Positions 1 through 11,771 of a stretch of 64,000 nt of DNA are shown piece by piece. Source of the stretch: Chlorella sorokiniana (taxonomy: Eukaryota > Chlorophyta > Trebouxiophyceae > Chlorellales > Chlorellaceae); contig CP084608.1 in NCBI GenBank assembly GCA_025917655.1, positions 124,001-188,000 of the forward strand, in the 5' to 3' direction. Below the pieces are notes generated by a model. The model was not told where the DNA came from. It did no database searches and saw only the letters and a program-made list of their open reading frames with translations. Made by a program: the position numbers and the translations under genes. The stretch's first letter is position 1, and each line of letters begins with the position of its first letter.

Positions 1-597
1 CCTGCTGGTCCGCAGCTCAGACACAGCTGATCCGGTGGGCCGCATGCAAGCATGTGTGTAATGCTTCATAGCACAGAGCACAATGGGGAGTGTCGGAGCG
101 AATGTGGACTCCCTCCGGCTCGGAGGACAGCCAGCTGGCGCGACTTTTGGAAAGCCGCGGCCGGCCCACAAAGCGCGTTTCGCTTTGCCATTCGGCATAC
201 CACAATCAGACAGGCATCACCTCGACAGCATAAACAGAGCACAGCAGGTACAAATTTGCTTGCCAAGGCTGCATCGGGACGGGACCGCGGGGCATCCCTC
301 CTTGCGTGGTGTCGGTTTGCATCACCTGTATCCCATAACCTTCTCTCTTAATCAAAGGCAGCATACTGGCTGTAGCCTGCGTTACACACCAGCACCTTCT
401 CAGCAGCCGAGTGAGTTTCAACTCACTGCCTCCGCGCTGCCTCCCAGTGCCTCCCTGTGGTTTGTGAGCATGTTCAGCTTCCCGCACCCAGCGGACCGGG
501 CTGCACGCCCCATCAGATCAATTGCCAGAATGCGTTCAAGCGAAAGCCCTTGCTGGGGTACGCTTCCTGGGTTGCAGGCCCCCGGAGCCGAAGCGCC
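1..597. other. Upstream region, no gene supported
   Basis: I see no convincing exon here. Open frames on both strands lack family similarity or splice logic. The stretch most likely holds the promoter and 5' UTR of the DUF220 gene that starts at 598. Confidence 0.4.
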
Positions 598-2229
598 ATG
601 ACAGAAGAGTGCGAGGCCAGCAAGGAGTGGGCCCGCCACCACCTGGCCTGCCGCGCGCATGGCGGCAAGGGCGTCGCCGCCGTGGTGCACGCCGAGGCGC
701 AGCTGCCCCTCAGCCCTGGCGACGCTTTCCAGCTGATGGCGCACCCTGACAACGCGCAGATCTTCCGCGGCATCGAGCGCTGCACCTTCCGCAAGGTGCT
801 GTGGGCTCCCTGCGCCGCGGGGCGGCCGGCCGTCGGCGGGCGGCAAACCGTGGAGGTCGAGAACGAGTCGGGTGGGTGCTGCAAGCTTCTCGGGCTCCCC
901 ACCTCCCAGCATTGCGCAGAGGCCTTTGACCAACACCCCCCATCCAGCCGCCTCACTGCGCCTGCACATCGTCCAAACCTTGTCGCTGGCCGCCACGCTC
1001 ATCCTTGATCGCCCCACCTCGCAGACTGGCACTTTCTGTTCTTCAAGGGCAGCATCCGCACCCGCATGGTGGTGGAAGAGGATCCGGCGGCCGGCACCAT
1101 CTGCGTGCGGCTGGCACCTGCGGGGGCACCGCGCCGCTGCAGCACATGACGGGCAAATGGCGCTTTGCTCCAGGTGGGTGCCGCACGCGGTGCCCCCGCG
1201 AGCTGCAAGCCCAGGCTTGGCCTGCCTTCAACCTGCGCGGCGTCGACAGTTGATGGCATCTGTGCTGCCATCGACGGCCTTGCTGCTCCCGCTTGCTCGC
1301 TCGGCTGCACTGCACGCCGTGTTTGCCCCGCGCCGTGCCGCATCGTCACCTGCGTACCGCCCCGCCCCTCCTCCCCCCCGATCATGCAACAATTGTGCAG
1401 GCAGCAAGCCGCGCTCGTGCCTCATCACCCTGGATCAGGAGGTGCACCCTCGCGGCCTGCCCCCTTTCTTCCACAACGGGTTCCGGGCGGTGGCGGCGCT
1501 GCAGGTGCGCGATGCGCAGTGCGTGGCTGCAGCGCCCGGGGCCGCGTGCACTGCGTGCCGGCTTGGCACGACCCGCGAGGGGTGTCCTGCTGGCCACACA
1601 GCGCATGGTGCTCGCCGGCATGCGTGGACCGTACCGCCAAACCCTGGCATGTACCGCCCGCAGGTGTGCAAGACGTTTGAGGACCTGTACGCCGAGGCGC
1701 TGCGCATCAACGCCGGCCGCCCCTCGCTGGCGCCCTACGCCTCTGTGGCGCACAAGGAGGTCGATTGCCAGGAGGGCGGCAGCGCCGGGGACGCGACAAA
1801 GCCGGCTGAGCGCGGCCCCTGCCGCCACGCGCTGCCCGTCGTGCGTGAGGAGGGTGGGGCGGACCCTGCCTCCGTGCTGGCTGCTGCCTACGACGTGGAA
1901 AGCAGCAGCTCGCCGCCGTCGTCGCGCGGCGCCGCCGCTGCCGCCGCCGCCCGCACCGGCGTGCGCTCGCACCCCATCGGTAGCCTGCTGGACTTTGCCT
2001 ACCTGGCGGGCGCGACGAGCGCCGCCTGGCGGCGGAGGCCGCCGCCAGCGCGGCGGCGGCGGCGGCCGAGGCCGCTGCGGCCGCCGCCAAGGAGGCCGAG
2101 GCGGCGGCGCTGAGCTGGCGCACACGCGTGTACGGCTGGCTGCAGCGCCTCTGGCTGGCCTCCAACGCCGCCCTGGGCATGGCCCCTGATGCTGTGGCGC
2201 AGCTGGAGGAAATGGCGGTCCTGGTGTGA
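598..2229 (+). CDS. DUF220 / SRPBCC (START-like) domain protein, copy A
   Basis: Resembles the plant DUF220 group of the SRPBCC (polyketide cyclase / START-like) fold, which binds lipids or other hydrophobic ligands; its substrate is unknown. Exons read as 598-871, 1025-1173, 1401-1504 and 1664-2229. Family landmarks in order are HPDNAQIFRGIERC, QTVEVENES, WHFLFFKGSIRTRM, HMTGKWRF, LDQEVHPRGLPPF and TFEDLYAEALRINAGRP. The C-terminus is Ala/Glu-rich and ends with a Trp-rich helix (WRTRVYGWLQRLW). The ATG at 598 sits just before the conserved N-terminal segment. The reading frame changes once near 1125 and once near 2015; adding one base at each would restore the family pattern, so sequence errors are likely. 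Intron positions match the paralogue at 11772-13900 on the other strand. Family is fairly sure, function is not. Confidence 0.75.
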
Positions 2230-3321
2230 TGCGCGGAGCGCGCCCCGCACGCCAGCACGCCGCCTCCCCGTCTGGTGCCTGTGCGCATCGTTGCCCCGCC
2301 CTTCCCTCGCTGGCCCCTCCCAAGCACCCGCTGGCTGTGTGGGGACTCAGCAGCCCCGCATTCAACCCCAGCCACTGCTCCATGCTTTTGTGCTTCGATA
2401 TGCTCACACCGCAAGGCGCTGCGCTGGGTGTCATGCCACCCTGCCCTTGTTCGGACTACCAGCAAGAGGAGCGTGCAAGCCGGGCGTCCGCCCTGCATCT
2501 TGGCGCCTGAGCATTGCATCCCATGACCACGAGCTGCGCAGCACGCTGCACCCAGCTGTGCCGCCCAAACTGTACTGCCACCTTTGCTCCCTTGCCCCTC
2601 TCCTTTACTTGTCTCCTTTCCAGCCCCTGATCAGCATGAACGGCCCGCCAGAGATCCCTGCCCCTCCTCCATCGTGAGATTCCCTGCCCTCCTTGCTGTG
2701 CCTGCTGCTCTTGCCGATTGATCAACCCGCCATCCGATGGTGCTTGTGCTGCTGTATCGGCCTGTTCCTCCCAGCACTGCTGCACCCCTCTCGGTTACCT
2801 CCTTGTGTCATCTTGCCCCTGAGAAGAATGCCCTGCCTTCCTCCCCTGTTCCCTGTACACCCCAGCCAGCTGGCACAGGCTCCTTGCACATCTCCTTGCT
2901 GCACCGCCCAAACCGATCGCTGCAAACATACACATAACACCGTGCGCATAAAACTGTCCGCATATTCTTCCGCTCGTGTGCTGTTGTGTGAGGCCGTCCA
3001 TGCCTGTCTGAATGCGCTGCCCGGGCAGGCTTCAGTCTCCTGTCCATCAGCGGCTGGACGCCGTGTATGAAGCTGACTTTTACCGCGTCCTGACATCTGA
3101 TTGACATTTCTCATTCTTTTGTACCCTTGAAAACTTCTGTGACAATGCCTTTTGCAGCGCGTATGCAGAAGGACCTAGATGCAGGGTGGCATACGAGCCT
3201 TCTGCGCTGGGATACGCCGCGGCGCGCCGCCAGCCACCTGGCATGCAAGATACTGGTCGCTGTCCCTAGTCACGGCGGCCTCGCTGCAGCGCTGCAGCTC
3301 ACAAGTCGCCGATGCACCAGC
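2230..3321. other. Intergenic: 3' UTR of DUF220 copy A and promoter of exostosin gene
   Basis: No exon is supported. The region is pyrimidine-rich and no TGTAA signal was found. A frame open from 3145 runs into the next gene and could add about 59 residues to its N-terminus. Confidence 0.4.
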
Positions 3322-6300
3322 ATGGTGCGGCTGAAGCACGGTGGGGACAGGGCTGGCCGCAGGCAGGCAGCCCTCCTAGTTGTGCTGCTGTCGGCGCTGG
3401 TCGCTGCCTTTATGTGGAAATTCTCAGTTGTCTCATCGGACACCCTGATTGCGTACAGCCAGGTGAAGGGCGCTTGAAGTGAGTCGCACCGGGTCTCCCT
3501 GCGCTGCAACACCCAACACTGCCACAATTGACGATATTGTGCAGCCTGTCAGAAGGGCGATAAGTGATGCGAGCGAGGCGCTGGGCAACACGGACGGCAG
3601 TGGCAGAGACGGCGCCGCTGGTGGCAGCGACAGCGAGGTCCTCCCGCGACAGGTGGGGACGGGCAGGCACGTGAAGGACGTGCTGGGGAGGCTGAAGTAC
3701 CCTCCCATTGCGGCACCAGACAAGTCGATTAGAAAGGAGCGGTGCGGAGCCACGAAAGGCGACTGGTGTGGCCGGTACGATGCTCAAGTGCCCATCCCGC
3801 CAAGGCGCCGCCACGCGGCGACCGCAAATGTTTGTGGGGCGACAACCCGGCGCAGCAGTGCAACTTTGTGGGTGAGGTGCTGCCCAAGGATCGAGAGGAG
3901 GGGGAAGGAGGGGGAGGGGGCAGCTGGCACGCGCCTGACCTGGGCCTCTCATGCTCTTCACCTTGCAGCTGAATCACATGTATCTCACTCCCTCTAAACC
4001 TGCCTCCTTTTGCGGCAGGCGTGTGTGACAACATGATGGGCTGGTGCCGCTGCCCGGCCGGATGGAACGGCGACGACTGCTCGCGGCGCATGCGGGTGTG
4101 CAGCGGTGGCGCCTGTGTGTGGTGTGGCCGGCGGGGAGCGGCGGGTTCCTGCGCAGGGAGTGGGCGGTTGGTGGGGCGGTGGCAGGCGGGAGCCGCCGAT
4201 GCAGCCGTTGCAAGCGCTGCCACGTGGCCACTTTGTGTGCCCGCTGCAGCGGCTGGCCCGCTCTGCTCGCCGCCCTGCTGCGCTGCCCTCGCCTGCCTCG
4301 TCGCTGTGCCCTCCCTTGGACCCATCCCACCCCCCACCCCCTTCCCCACCCTCCACCCCACACCCCACACACACACCTTTCCACCACCCTGTCTCCCCAC
4401 CCGCGCATGCAGCGTCCCTGCAGCCAGCACCACCGGCCCTTCGGCTTCGAACCCTACGACCAGCCCACCGACCCCTCCCAGGGAGGGACCACCCTGGCCT
4501 GCGCAGACCTCTGCGACGACGACATCGGTGCGCCCCTCTAATAAGTTGTTTCAACAAAGTAACGCGCCACGCTGCCGCCCTCCCTGCCCCCGCCTCTCCG
4601 ACGGGCGCCTCGGCGGCGGGCGGGCACCTGCTGTTCACGGGCTGCGCGGTCAAATTGTTGCTGCTTGTGCAGTATGTGCGCCTACAGCCGCCGCCCCCTC
4701 CCCCACCACTCACACCCACACCCACACAGCTGGACTGCACGCACCTCCTTCTCAGCCCCCACTCCCCCGCCCGCCTTCATTCGCAGCGCACTGCTACTGC
4801 AATTCCACGTTTCCTCACGGCCGCATCCCCGCCGACCCTAGCGACCCGCCTGGCACCCCGCCCAAGCGCCGCGGCCGCCCGATCGCGCACCTCTGCCGCC
4901 GCGGATACGTGAGCCGGCCCTGCTGACCGAGATTGTATTGCTTGTCTGGCTGCTGGCACAGGCCGTGGTGGCCGCGTTTGCCACCACCGCCGGGGCTGCG
5001 CCAAGCAATGGCTGCTCCCACTCCCAATAGGCGCCCGCCCTCCTGCCCCCGCGCCACGCTTTGCTCACGGTTTCACTCGCTGCCTGCTGCTCTCGCACAG
5101 ACCGACGACGGCAAGAAGAGCGTCTTTGGCTCCGTCGCCCTGGATGCCCTGTACGGCGAGCAGGGGTGGTGCGTGACGGACTCGCCGCACTTCGACTGCC
5201 CGTGCCTGCTGGTGAGCTCGCTGCGCCTGCCGACCACGCTGTGACCGCTACGCGTGCCTTGCATGCCATGCGTGTTCCGCCTGCCTTATGGCCTGTGACA
5301 GCGCATCGCAGCGGGGCTGGATGCCCTCGCCGCCGCCAGAGGAGCCGCAGTGCAGACCGCTGCAGAGCCCCTGGGCCTGCTTGAGCGGTACCGTGCCGGT
5401 CCTGCAGGACGGCATGGGCGGCCCCACCTGCGAAAAGTACTACGAAGCCTTCTGCCCCAACCAGTGCAACGGTGGGCGGCCGCCCTCGGCTGCACATGCT
5501 GCCTCGCTGCAGTCACGAGTGCCATGCCGTGCTGCTTCCGATTGCCCCGCTGCCTCGCTGCCCCTTGCCGCTGCGCGCAACCTGGCCATCTACCATCGCA
5601 CCTGCTGCACTGGTGCTTGGGTGGGCACAGTTGCCAAGGTTTGCCTGGCTGTGCGGCTCACATGCCGCCAGGCTGCAGCATGGGCTGCCCCCTTGCTTTC
5701 TCTGCCCCGCCCTCCACCCCTTCATCCACCCTTCCCCCTGCGTGGTGGGCAGGGCACGGCGAGTGCCTGCTCGGCTTCTGCAAGTGTCACGAGGGCTGGT
5801 TTGGCACGGACTGCGCGCAGCGCACGGCCGACACGCCCTGGTCGCCAGGTGGGCCTCGGGCGGTGTGTTGTTGTTGGTTTGCGTGCGGTGTGGCAGGGTA
5901 GGGGCTTCCTCCTGCTCTGAACGATGGCGCTGAGCCGTCACAGGGGCTTTGTGGAAGCCCACAGCCACGCTGGGGTGCGCTGGGGTGCAGCTCGCGCTGG
6001 GCAGCTCTGCACTGGCTGCGTGGTGGGCTGGCTGCAGGCCTGCCCAGCCCGCCCGCCTGAGAGTGGGGGGCAGAGATCAATTCCCAGCCTCTATCCCCTG
6101 CCTTCTTCCCCCGCCTGCACACATACCTCGCTCCCTCCGGCCCTGGATGCCTCCCAGCAGGCATGGAGGCTGGGGAGCGGCCGTGGCTGAAGCCGGTTGT
6201 CCACACCCCGGCGGCGAGGGACCCCGAGCCGGGCGCCACGCGCAAGCGCCCGCTGATCTACGTTTACGACCTGCCGCCAATGTACAACGCCATCATGCTG

Positions 6301-9300
6301 CAGGTTGGCATGTGGGCTGCGGCCCTGATGCAGCGCAGCGAGTGGGCGGCTTCTGGTTGATGGGGCGAGGCTGCAGCTGGGGGTGGGACGACAACACAGC
6401 TGGGGGTGTGGCGGCAGCGCCTGGTTGGCGGGCTCAGCGCTCGCACGGCAGCGCGCTGCGGCGCGCGCGGCGGCTTGCTGCAGCGGGTTTTGGTCGCCTG
6501 GTGCCATCCCCTGCGCTGCAGTGCCGCGTGCCGCCTTGCATCCCTGCAGTACCGCGTTTCCAAGTTTGACTGCGTGCACCGCCAGTTCACCGACAGCAAC
6601 ACCTCCTTCCCTGTGGATCATTGGCTGTACCAGCCGGAAACCGGTGGGAAGCCGCGATGCCGTGCCTAAGCCGCGGGCACAGCGGCCCAAGCCTGCCTGC
6701 ACATGCGGGGGCGGCCTGCAGCCAACCCGCGGCACGGCTGCTTGGCAGCTTCCACTTACAGGGTCGTGCCCGCCTGCGGCAGCACCCTTCAACAGAAGGA
6801 GCACCCGCCTTACACCCCTGTCCCTGCCCTGCCTGCGCCCGTGTCCCCCCTTCCCCCGCGCACCCCATGTTCAACTGACGCCAGCTCCGCTGCCCCCCCG
6901 CCTCCCCACCATGCCCCAGGCCTGCACGAGATGCTGCTGCAGAGCGAGCACCGCACCCTGGACCCCTCGGAGGCCGACTTCTTCTACCTGCCGGTGAGGT
7001 GTTGAAGGGGGGGAAGGGAACCCGCCTCCTGCCGACTTCTTCTACCTGCCGGTGCGTGGTGCATGTGTGAGGGAGGTGGGGCGGTGGTGGGGCTGAGTGG
7101 GTGGGTAGGCGCATGGTGCGTGTGGAGTGGAGGTGGGGGCAAGGATGAGATGTGGGTTTGGGTGAGGTATTTGGGAACGTGTAGGGCGACACCTGTGGCA
7201 TGGCCGTGCCTGGGCCTAGAAAGCGGAGCACTTGATTGCGGGCGATGGCTGGGCGTGCATACAGTCGTGCCCAGAGCACCCGGAGGCACCTTCTGCACCT
7301 TCTGATGCACGTCCAGCCCCACCGCCTCCCGCTCACACAACAGTGCCTTGCTTGCCGCTTGGCACGTGTGCTGCCCCCGCCGCGCAGGTCTATTCCTCCT
7401 GCCTCATCTTTCCCATCCTATGTGAGCCCCTCACACGAACCCTGCACCCGCTCGACGGCAGCAGCACTGCGTTGTCCACTTGCCGCCGTCACCCCCAGCG
7501 CTGTTGTGACGTACAGCGGGGCCGCCCGCCTCGACGCCCGGCCTCGCCCGGCCTCTGCATGCCGCCTGTCGCCGCCGCTGCGCACGCCTCAGGGCTCTGA
7601 TGCTGCCTGCCATGGCTGCCTCGCCCCCCCCCCGCCGCAGTCTCAAACGACTTCCCCTTCTTTCACAGCGGGCCGGTAGCGGGCGCACCCATGGTGCCAC
7701 CAACATGTGCGCCGCCGCAGCCGCCACCGCCGCCGCCGCCGCCGCTCCTCCCAGGGCCAGCGCCCCTCCCGGGGCTGTGGCGGTACCAGCCGGGTGCATG
7801 GCCCGCTGCACCATGTGGCTGTGCCCCTCTGCCTGGGGGCAGCCACAGCCCAGAGGCTTGCCCGCCTGCCTGCGCGTCCCGCAAGATGGCCGCACCGGTT
7901 TCCCTGCGCTGCCAACCGGCATGCACGGGAGCAGCTCATTGCACTGCTGCTACCCCTGCTGCAGGTACATTGAGGTGTACAGCTGGATCCGCTCTCACTA
8001 CCCCTACTGGGACCGCAACGGCGGGCGGGACCACATAGTGGTGAGCCTATGGGGGGTAGAGGGGGCGATCTCCGGCGGGGGCTTCTGCGAAGCATGGGGA
8101 TGAGGCTCGAGGTGCTGGCGCGAGCTCACGGCAACCGGCCGCTCTGTGGCGCGTTGGGTCTCCCCCTCTCCCCCCACACACACCACCTTCTTCATGCCGC
8201 GACGTCCATCGCTCTCTCACTATGTATGCCTCACTCACACACATCGTCACACTTCCAGCTGTCCCTCATGGCAACACCCCCCCCACCACCACCACCACCA
8301 CTCCCGTGTCCGGGTGTGCCCCTGCAGCTGTCTGTCCACGACGAGGGCTCCTGCTGGGTGCCCGCCGTGCTGCGCCCGCCATCATCCTCAGCCACTGGGG
8401 CCGCACCGACGCCAACCACACAGCCGGCAGCGGGTGAGCCTGCGGCACAGGGGTGGCGTGGGGCGGCAGCTGGGCACGTGCATGCGTACCTGCTGTGTGG
8501 GTGGGTATGTTGCGAGGCACGTGGGTGTGGCGGCTCGCTGCTTGTGTGCCATGTGGTTGCAACGGCGCCAGGCTGGTGGTGGCGCACCCTCGCCCCTGCC
8601 AGCCCGTGTCTTGGGTGTGGCGCTCCATTCAACTCTGCCCCACACCCGGGCCCGCCGCCGCCTCCACCCCACCCACCCTCTGATAGGTACGGGCCCGACG
8701 ACTACTCCAACGACATATCGTGAGGGCCAGCTTCCCGCCTGCTTCTCACTGCCGCCGCGGCGGCGCCCTGCGGCCCTGCTGCTCGCTGGTTGCGCGGTTG
8801 CTGTTCTTGCACGGAAACTGTTGCGTGGTTGACATGCGGAGGGGGGCTCGCTTGCTGGGCGCACAGCAGGGTGTGGAGCTGAGCAGCTGCGTTGGGCCAA
8901 GCGCTGCCTGTCGCCTTGGGCTCGCTGCTGCCCTGCTGCTGCTGCTGCCGTGCCTGTTCAAGTGAGCCTGTCGCTGCATGCCGGCGTGCTGCGCGCCCTC
9001 CCCGGCCCGCAGGCACCCCGTGTGGCAGCCGGAAGGGCACTTGAGCAAGCTGGGAAAGTTTCCCTGTTACGACCCCAGTAAGGTGCGGCAGCACTGCGCG
9101 GCGCTGCCTCACGCTGCGCTGTGCGCCCGGGTGCAGCGACACACTGCGCCGCTGCAAAGCCGAGGAGCGCCTCTTTTGCTTGTGCGGCCGCTGCCGCCCA
9201 TGGCACTGGAACCGCCCCGCGACGTGCCCACCCATGGCCCCCAGGAGGCAGTACCGCTCGATTTGTACCGCTGCTGCACTGCTGCGCTATCTGTTGCACC

Positions 9301-11433
9301 GCAGGACATGGTACTGCCGCTGATGAGCAGCCCTAACAAGTACGCCGCGTCGCCGCTGCTTGGGGCGCCCACCCGCAAGCGCACGGTGCTGGCCTTTTCA
9401 AAGGTGGGGTGGTGGGGGTGGGAGGGGGAAGGGGGGCTTCTGGGCAGTCCCCCTGGTGCAAGCGGCAGCGCCGGGAAAGGGGGAGGGGGAATGCATGCAT
9501 TGCAGCTAGCAGCCGGCGCTTGCAGCACCTGCCTGCCAGAGCACGCAGGGGAGGTGCTGCCGCAGCTGCGGGCCCGCCTCAGCTGCATGCCCTTGCACGC
9601 AACGTGCTGCCCCACACCGCCAACCTGCTGGCCGTTGCCTGTAGGCCGCATCCAGCCGGACAACCCACCCTACAGCCGGGGCACGCGGCAGTTCCTGGCC
9701 AACTTCTCAGGTGGGGGGTGATGGGGCCCACGCTGCGGAGTGCCGCGCTCCTTGTGCTGTGCGGCAGGGGCAGCAGAGCGGCTCCGCATTTCCTCGCCAG
9801 CAGCGACTTCCGGGCATGCACGGCTGCCGCGGAGGCTGGCCACGCCGATGCGGACGCTGGCCACGCTAGCCGCGCTTCTTGGCTGCTGCCCTGGGCAGCC
9901 GCCCTTGGCCACCCGCACGCGGCTCTCGGCTGCAGACAGCGCTCCAGACACATACATGTTGCCCCCCCCACCTCAACCTCACCCAACCCCCACCCACCAA
10001 TCCCCAACCCCCGCCCACACACGCGCAGCCACACACGACTGGTGGGGCAAGCACCGTATCTGGATCGCGGACGGGGCTCCCCCGAGGAGGGCCTCGGCGG
10101 CTACAGCGAGGCCCTCGCCTCCTCCACCTTCTGCCTGGCCCTCATGGGCGACGGGTACTCCAGCCGCTTCGACGACGCCGTGCTGCACGGGTGAGGGCCG
10201 GGGGGGGGGGGGGGAATGGCGGGGGGGGCAGGGCAGCCGGCTGCCTGGGCGGCGGCACAGAGTGCAAGCTACGGTTGGGTGGGGCGCTAGTGCGGCACGG
10301 GCAAAGAGGTGGAGGCGGCCGGCTGGGATGCTGCTGCTGGGGCGAGGCGTGTGCGAGGGCTGCGCTGGGTGGCTGCAGCCGGCGCCCTTGCCGCTATCCG
10401 GCTGGCACCCCCTCCGCTGCTCGGGCGCATCGCGCCACCCAGCTGCCCTGTGATGCAGTACTGTGCTGGTAAACTCAACCGTACCGGCATGGTGGTAATG
10501 CAGGTGCATCCCCGTCATCATCCAGGACGGCGTGGAGCTGACCTGGCACGCCCTGCTGGACATAGAATCTTATTCCGTGCGCATCGCGCAGAAGGACATG
10601 GAGAGGATTCCCGAGATACTGAAGGCTGTCAGCGAGCAGGACATTGCGCGCATGCAGGCCAACCTGGCCAAAGTGTGGCGGCGGTGAGTGCTGCGGCAGC
10701 AGGCGCGGGCGGAGGGAGGTGGGCTCGCGCGGGGCCCGCAGCAGGCCAAGGCAGTCGCAGTCTATGAGTACTGGCAGAGAGGCGGAGCCATGGCCACAGA
10801 GTCCGGCAGTTCAGCATTGTGCCCGCTTGGCTTCCCAGGCTGCAACTGTGGGCCGCCCTTAAAGCTGCCCTTTGACCCTGCAGAGGTTCCCCGATGCAGC
10901 AGCCTTGAACCAATTCCTGTCCCCCCACACACCCCCTCCCCCACCTATATCCCCCACCCTCCCCCTGGCCGCAGGCACATCTGGACAGGGTACCGCCCAT
11001 ACGGCGAGCAGGTGCGGGGCATGCTGGCTGAGCGGCGCAACGCCACGGAGGCGGCGCCGCTACTGAGCCAGCCGCCGCCGGTAACCGACTACGACCCGGC
11101 AGAGGACGACGCCCTCTCCACGCTTATACAGGCGAGCCTGTGCTTGATTAAAAGTAGCTTGTTTCTTTTCCTGTGTCGCTGCACCCCGTGCTGGCTTGTC
11201 GCTGGATTCGGTGCGACGGCGCCGCCATTGTCGGCTGTCGCAGTCCAAGCAAGCATCGCATGGCAGACGCTGCGTTGGGTTGCCCAACCCCTGGGGGTGG
11301 GCAGGAGCATTTTGGGGGTCCTGAAGAAAGAACTGATCCGCTGATGCCTTGGAATCGCAGTGGCTGTACTCGCGGTTGGATGACTTGGGGGCGCACGCGC
11401 CGCCGCCCAAGCAGGCAGCAGCGGCGGCGGCGT
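3322..11433 (+). CDS. Exostosin-family (GT47) glycosyltransferase with EGF-like modules, type II membrane protein
   Basis: Likely a Golgi glycosyltransferase acting on cell-wall or secreted glycans; donor and acceptor sugars cannot be told from sequence. From ATG 3322 a short basic tail precedes a membrane anchor (LLVVLLSALVAAFMWKF). Lumenal Cys-rich exons follow: NPAQQCNFVG joined to VCDNMMGWCRCPAGWNGDDC (EGF-like, about 3850-4090), then Cys-containing exons near 4410, 4790, 5100 and 5410, and a second EGF-like exon GECLLGFCKCHEGWFGTDC near 5760. The exostosin domain starts near 6250 with PLIYVYDLPPMYN. It continues through SEADFFYLPV, YPYWDRNGGRDHIV, ILSHWGR, RKRTVLAFSK, ASSTFCLALMGDG and GCIPVIIQDGVELTW (near 10510), and ends at 11433. 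About 20 exons were pieced together by eye. Near 3650-3790 the frame or splice is uncertain. TGTAA lies at 11651. Confidence 0.85.
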
Positions 11434-11632
11434 AGCGGCAGGCGCTCTGCGCCGGACCGAACAGCGTGCCCTGCCTCGACGAGCCGCTCAGAGCATGGCA
11501 TCCCGCTGACGGCCGGCAAGGGGTGCTCAGCGCGCTGCCCATGCCTGCCACTGACGACGCCAGGCGCTCCTGCCAGACCACACACCTGAACCATGCTCCT
11601 CGATTATTCTGCCGGCATTAGTTTACAGGGGG

Positions 11633-11637
11633 CAAGT
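11633..11637 (-). promoter_or_regulatory. Poly(A) signal TGTAA for DUF220 copy B
   Basis: TGTAA on the reverse strand about 135 bases past the stop at 11772; this is the usual green-algal poly(A) signal. Confidence 0.5.
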
Positions 11638-11650
11638 TGTTCAGGTTGTA

Positions 11651-11655
11651 TGTAA
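11651..11655 (+). promoter_or_regulatory. Poly(A) signal TGTAA for exostosin gene
   Basis: TGTAA about 220 bases past the stop at 11433, within the converging 3' UTRs. Confidence 0.5.
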
Positions 11656-11771
11656 AAGGACTCCAGCAACAGCATTATTGTCGAGTTCTTGCTCACATCG
11701 CGAGGCCGCAGGTCACCAGGCTGGTGTTACACCGCAGCAGCTTCTGGAGCCACTGCCGCCGCGACAAGAGC

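Larger units (their letters stand above)
11434..11771. other. Convergent 3' UTR region
   Basis: Two genes end towards each other here. The forward-strand TGTAA (11651-11655) lies beyond the reverse-strand signal (11633-11637), so mature transcripts from the two strands probably overlap. Confidence 0.5.

Noticed and set aside
872-2113. 413-residue forward open frame across DUF220 copy A
   Set aside because: It crosses introns and the wrong frame of conserved exons. Only its last part (the FEDLYAEA exon) is real; the rest is a high-GC shadow.
598-2229. Reading the frame-slipped genes as pseudogenes
   Set aside because: The slips recur in many unrelated housekeeping-type genes while motifs on both sides stay intact and splice sites are kept; errors in the sequence explain this better.
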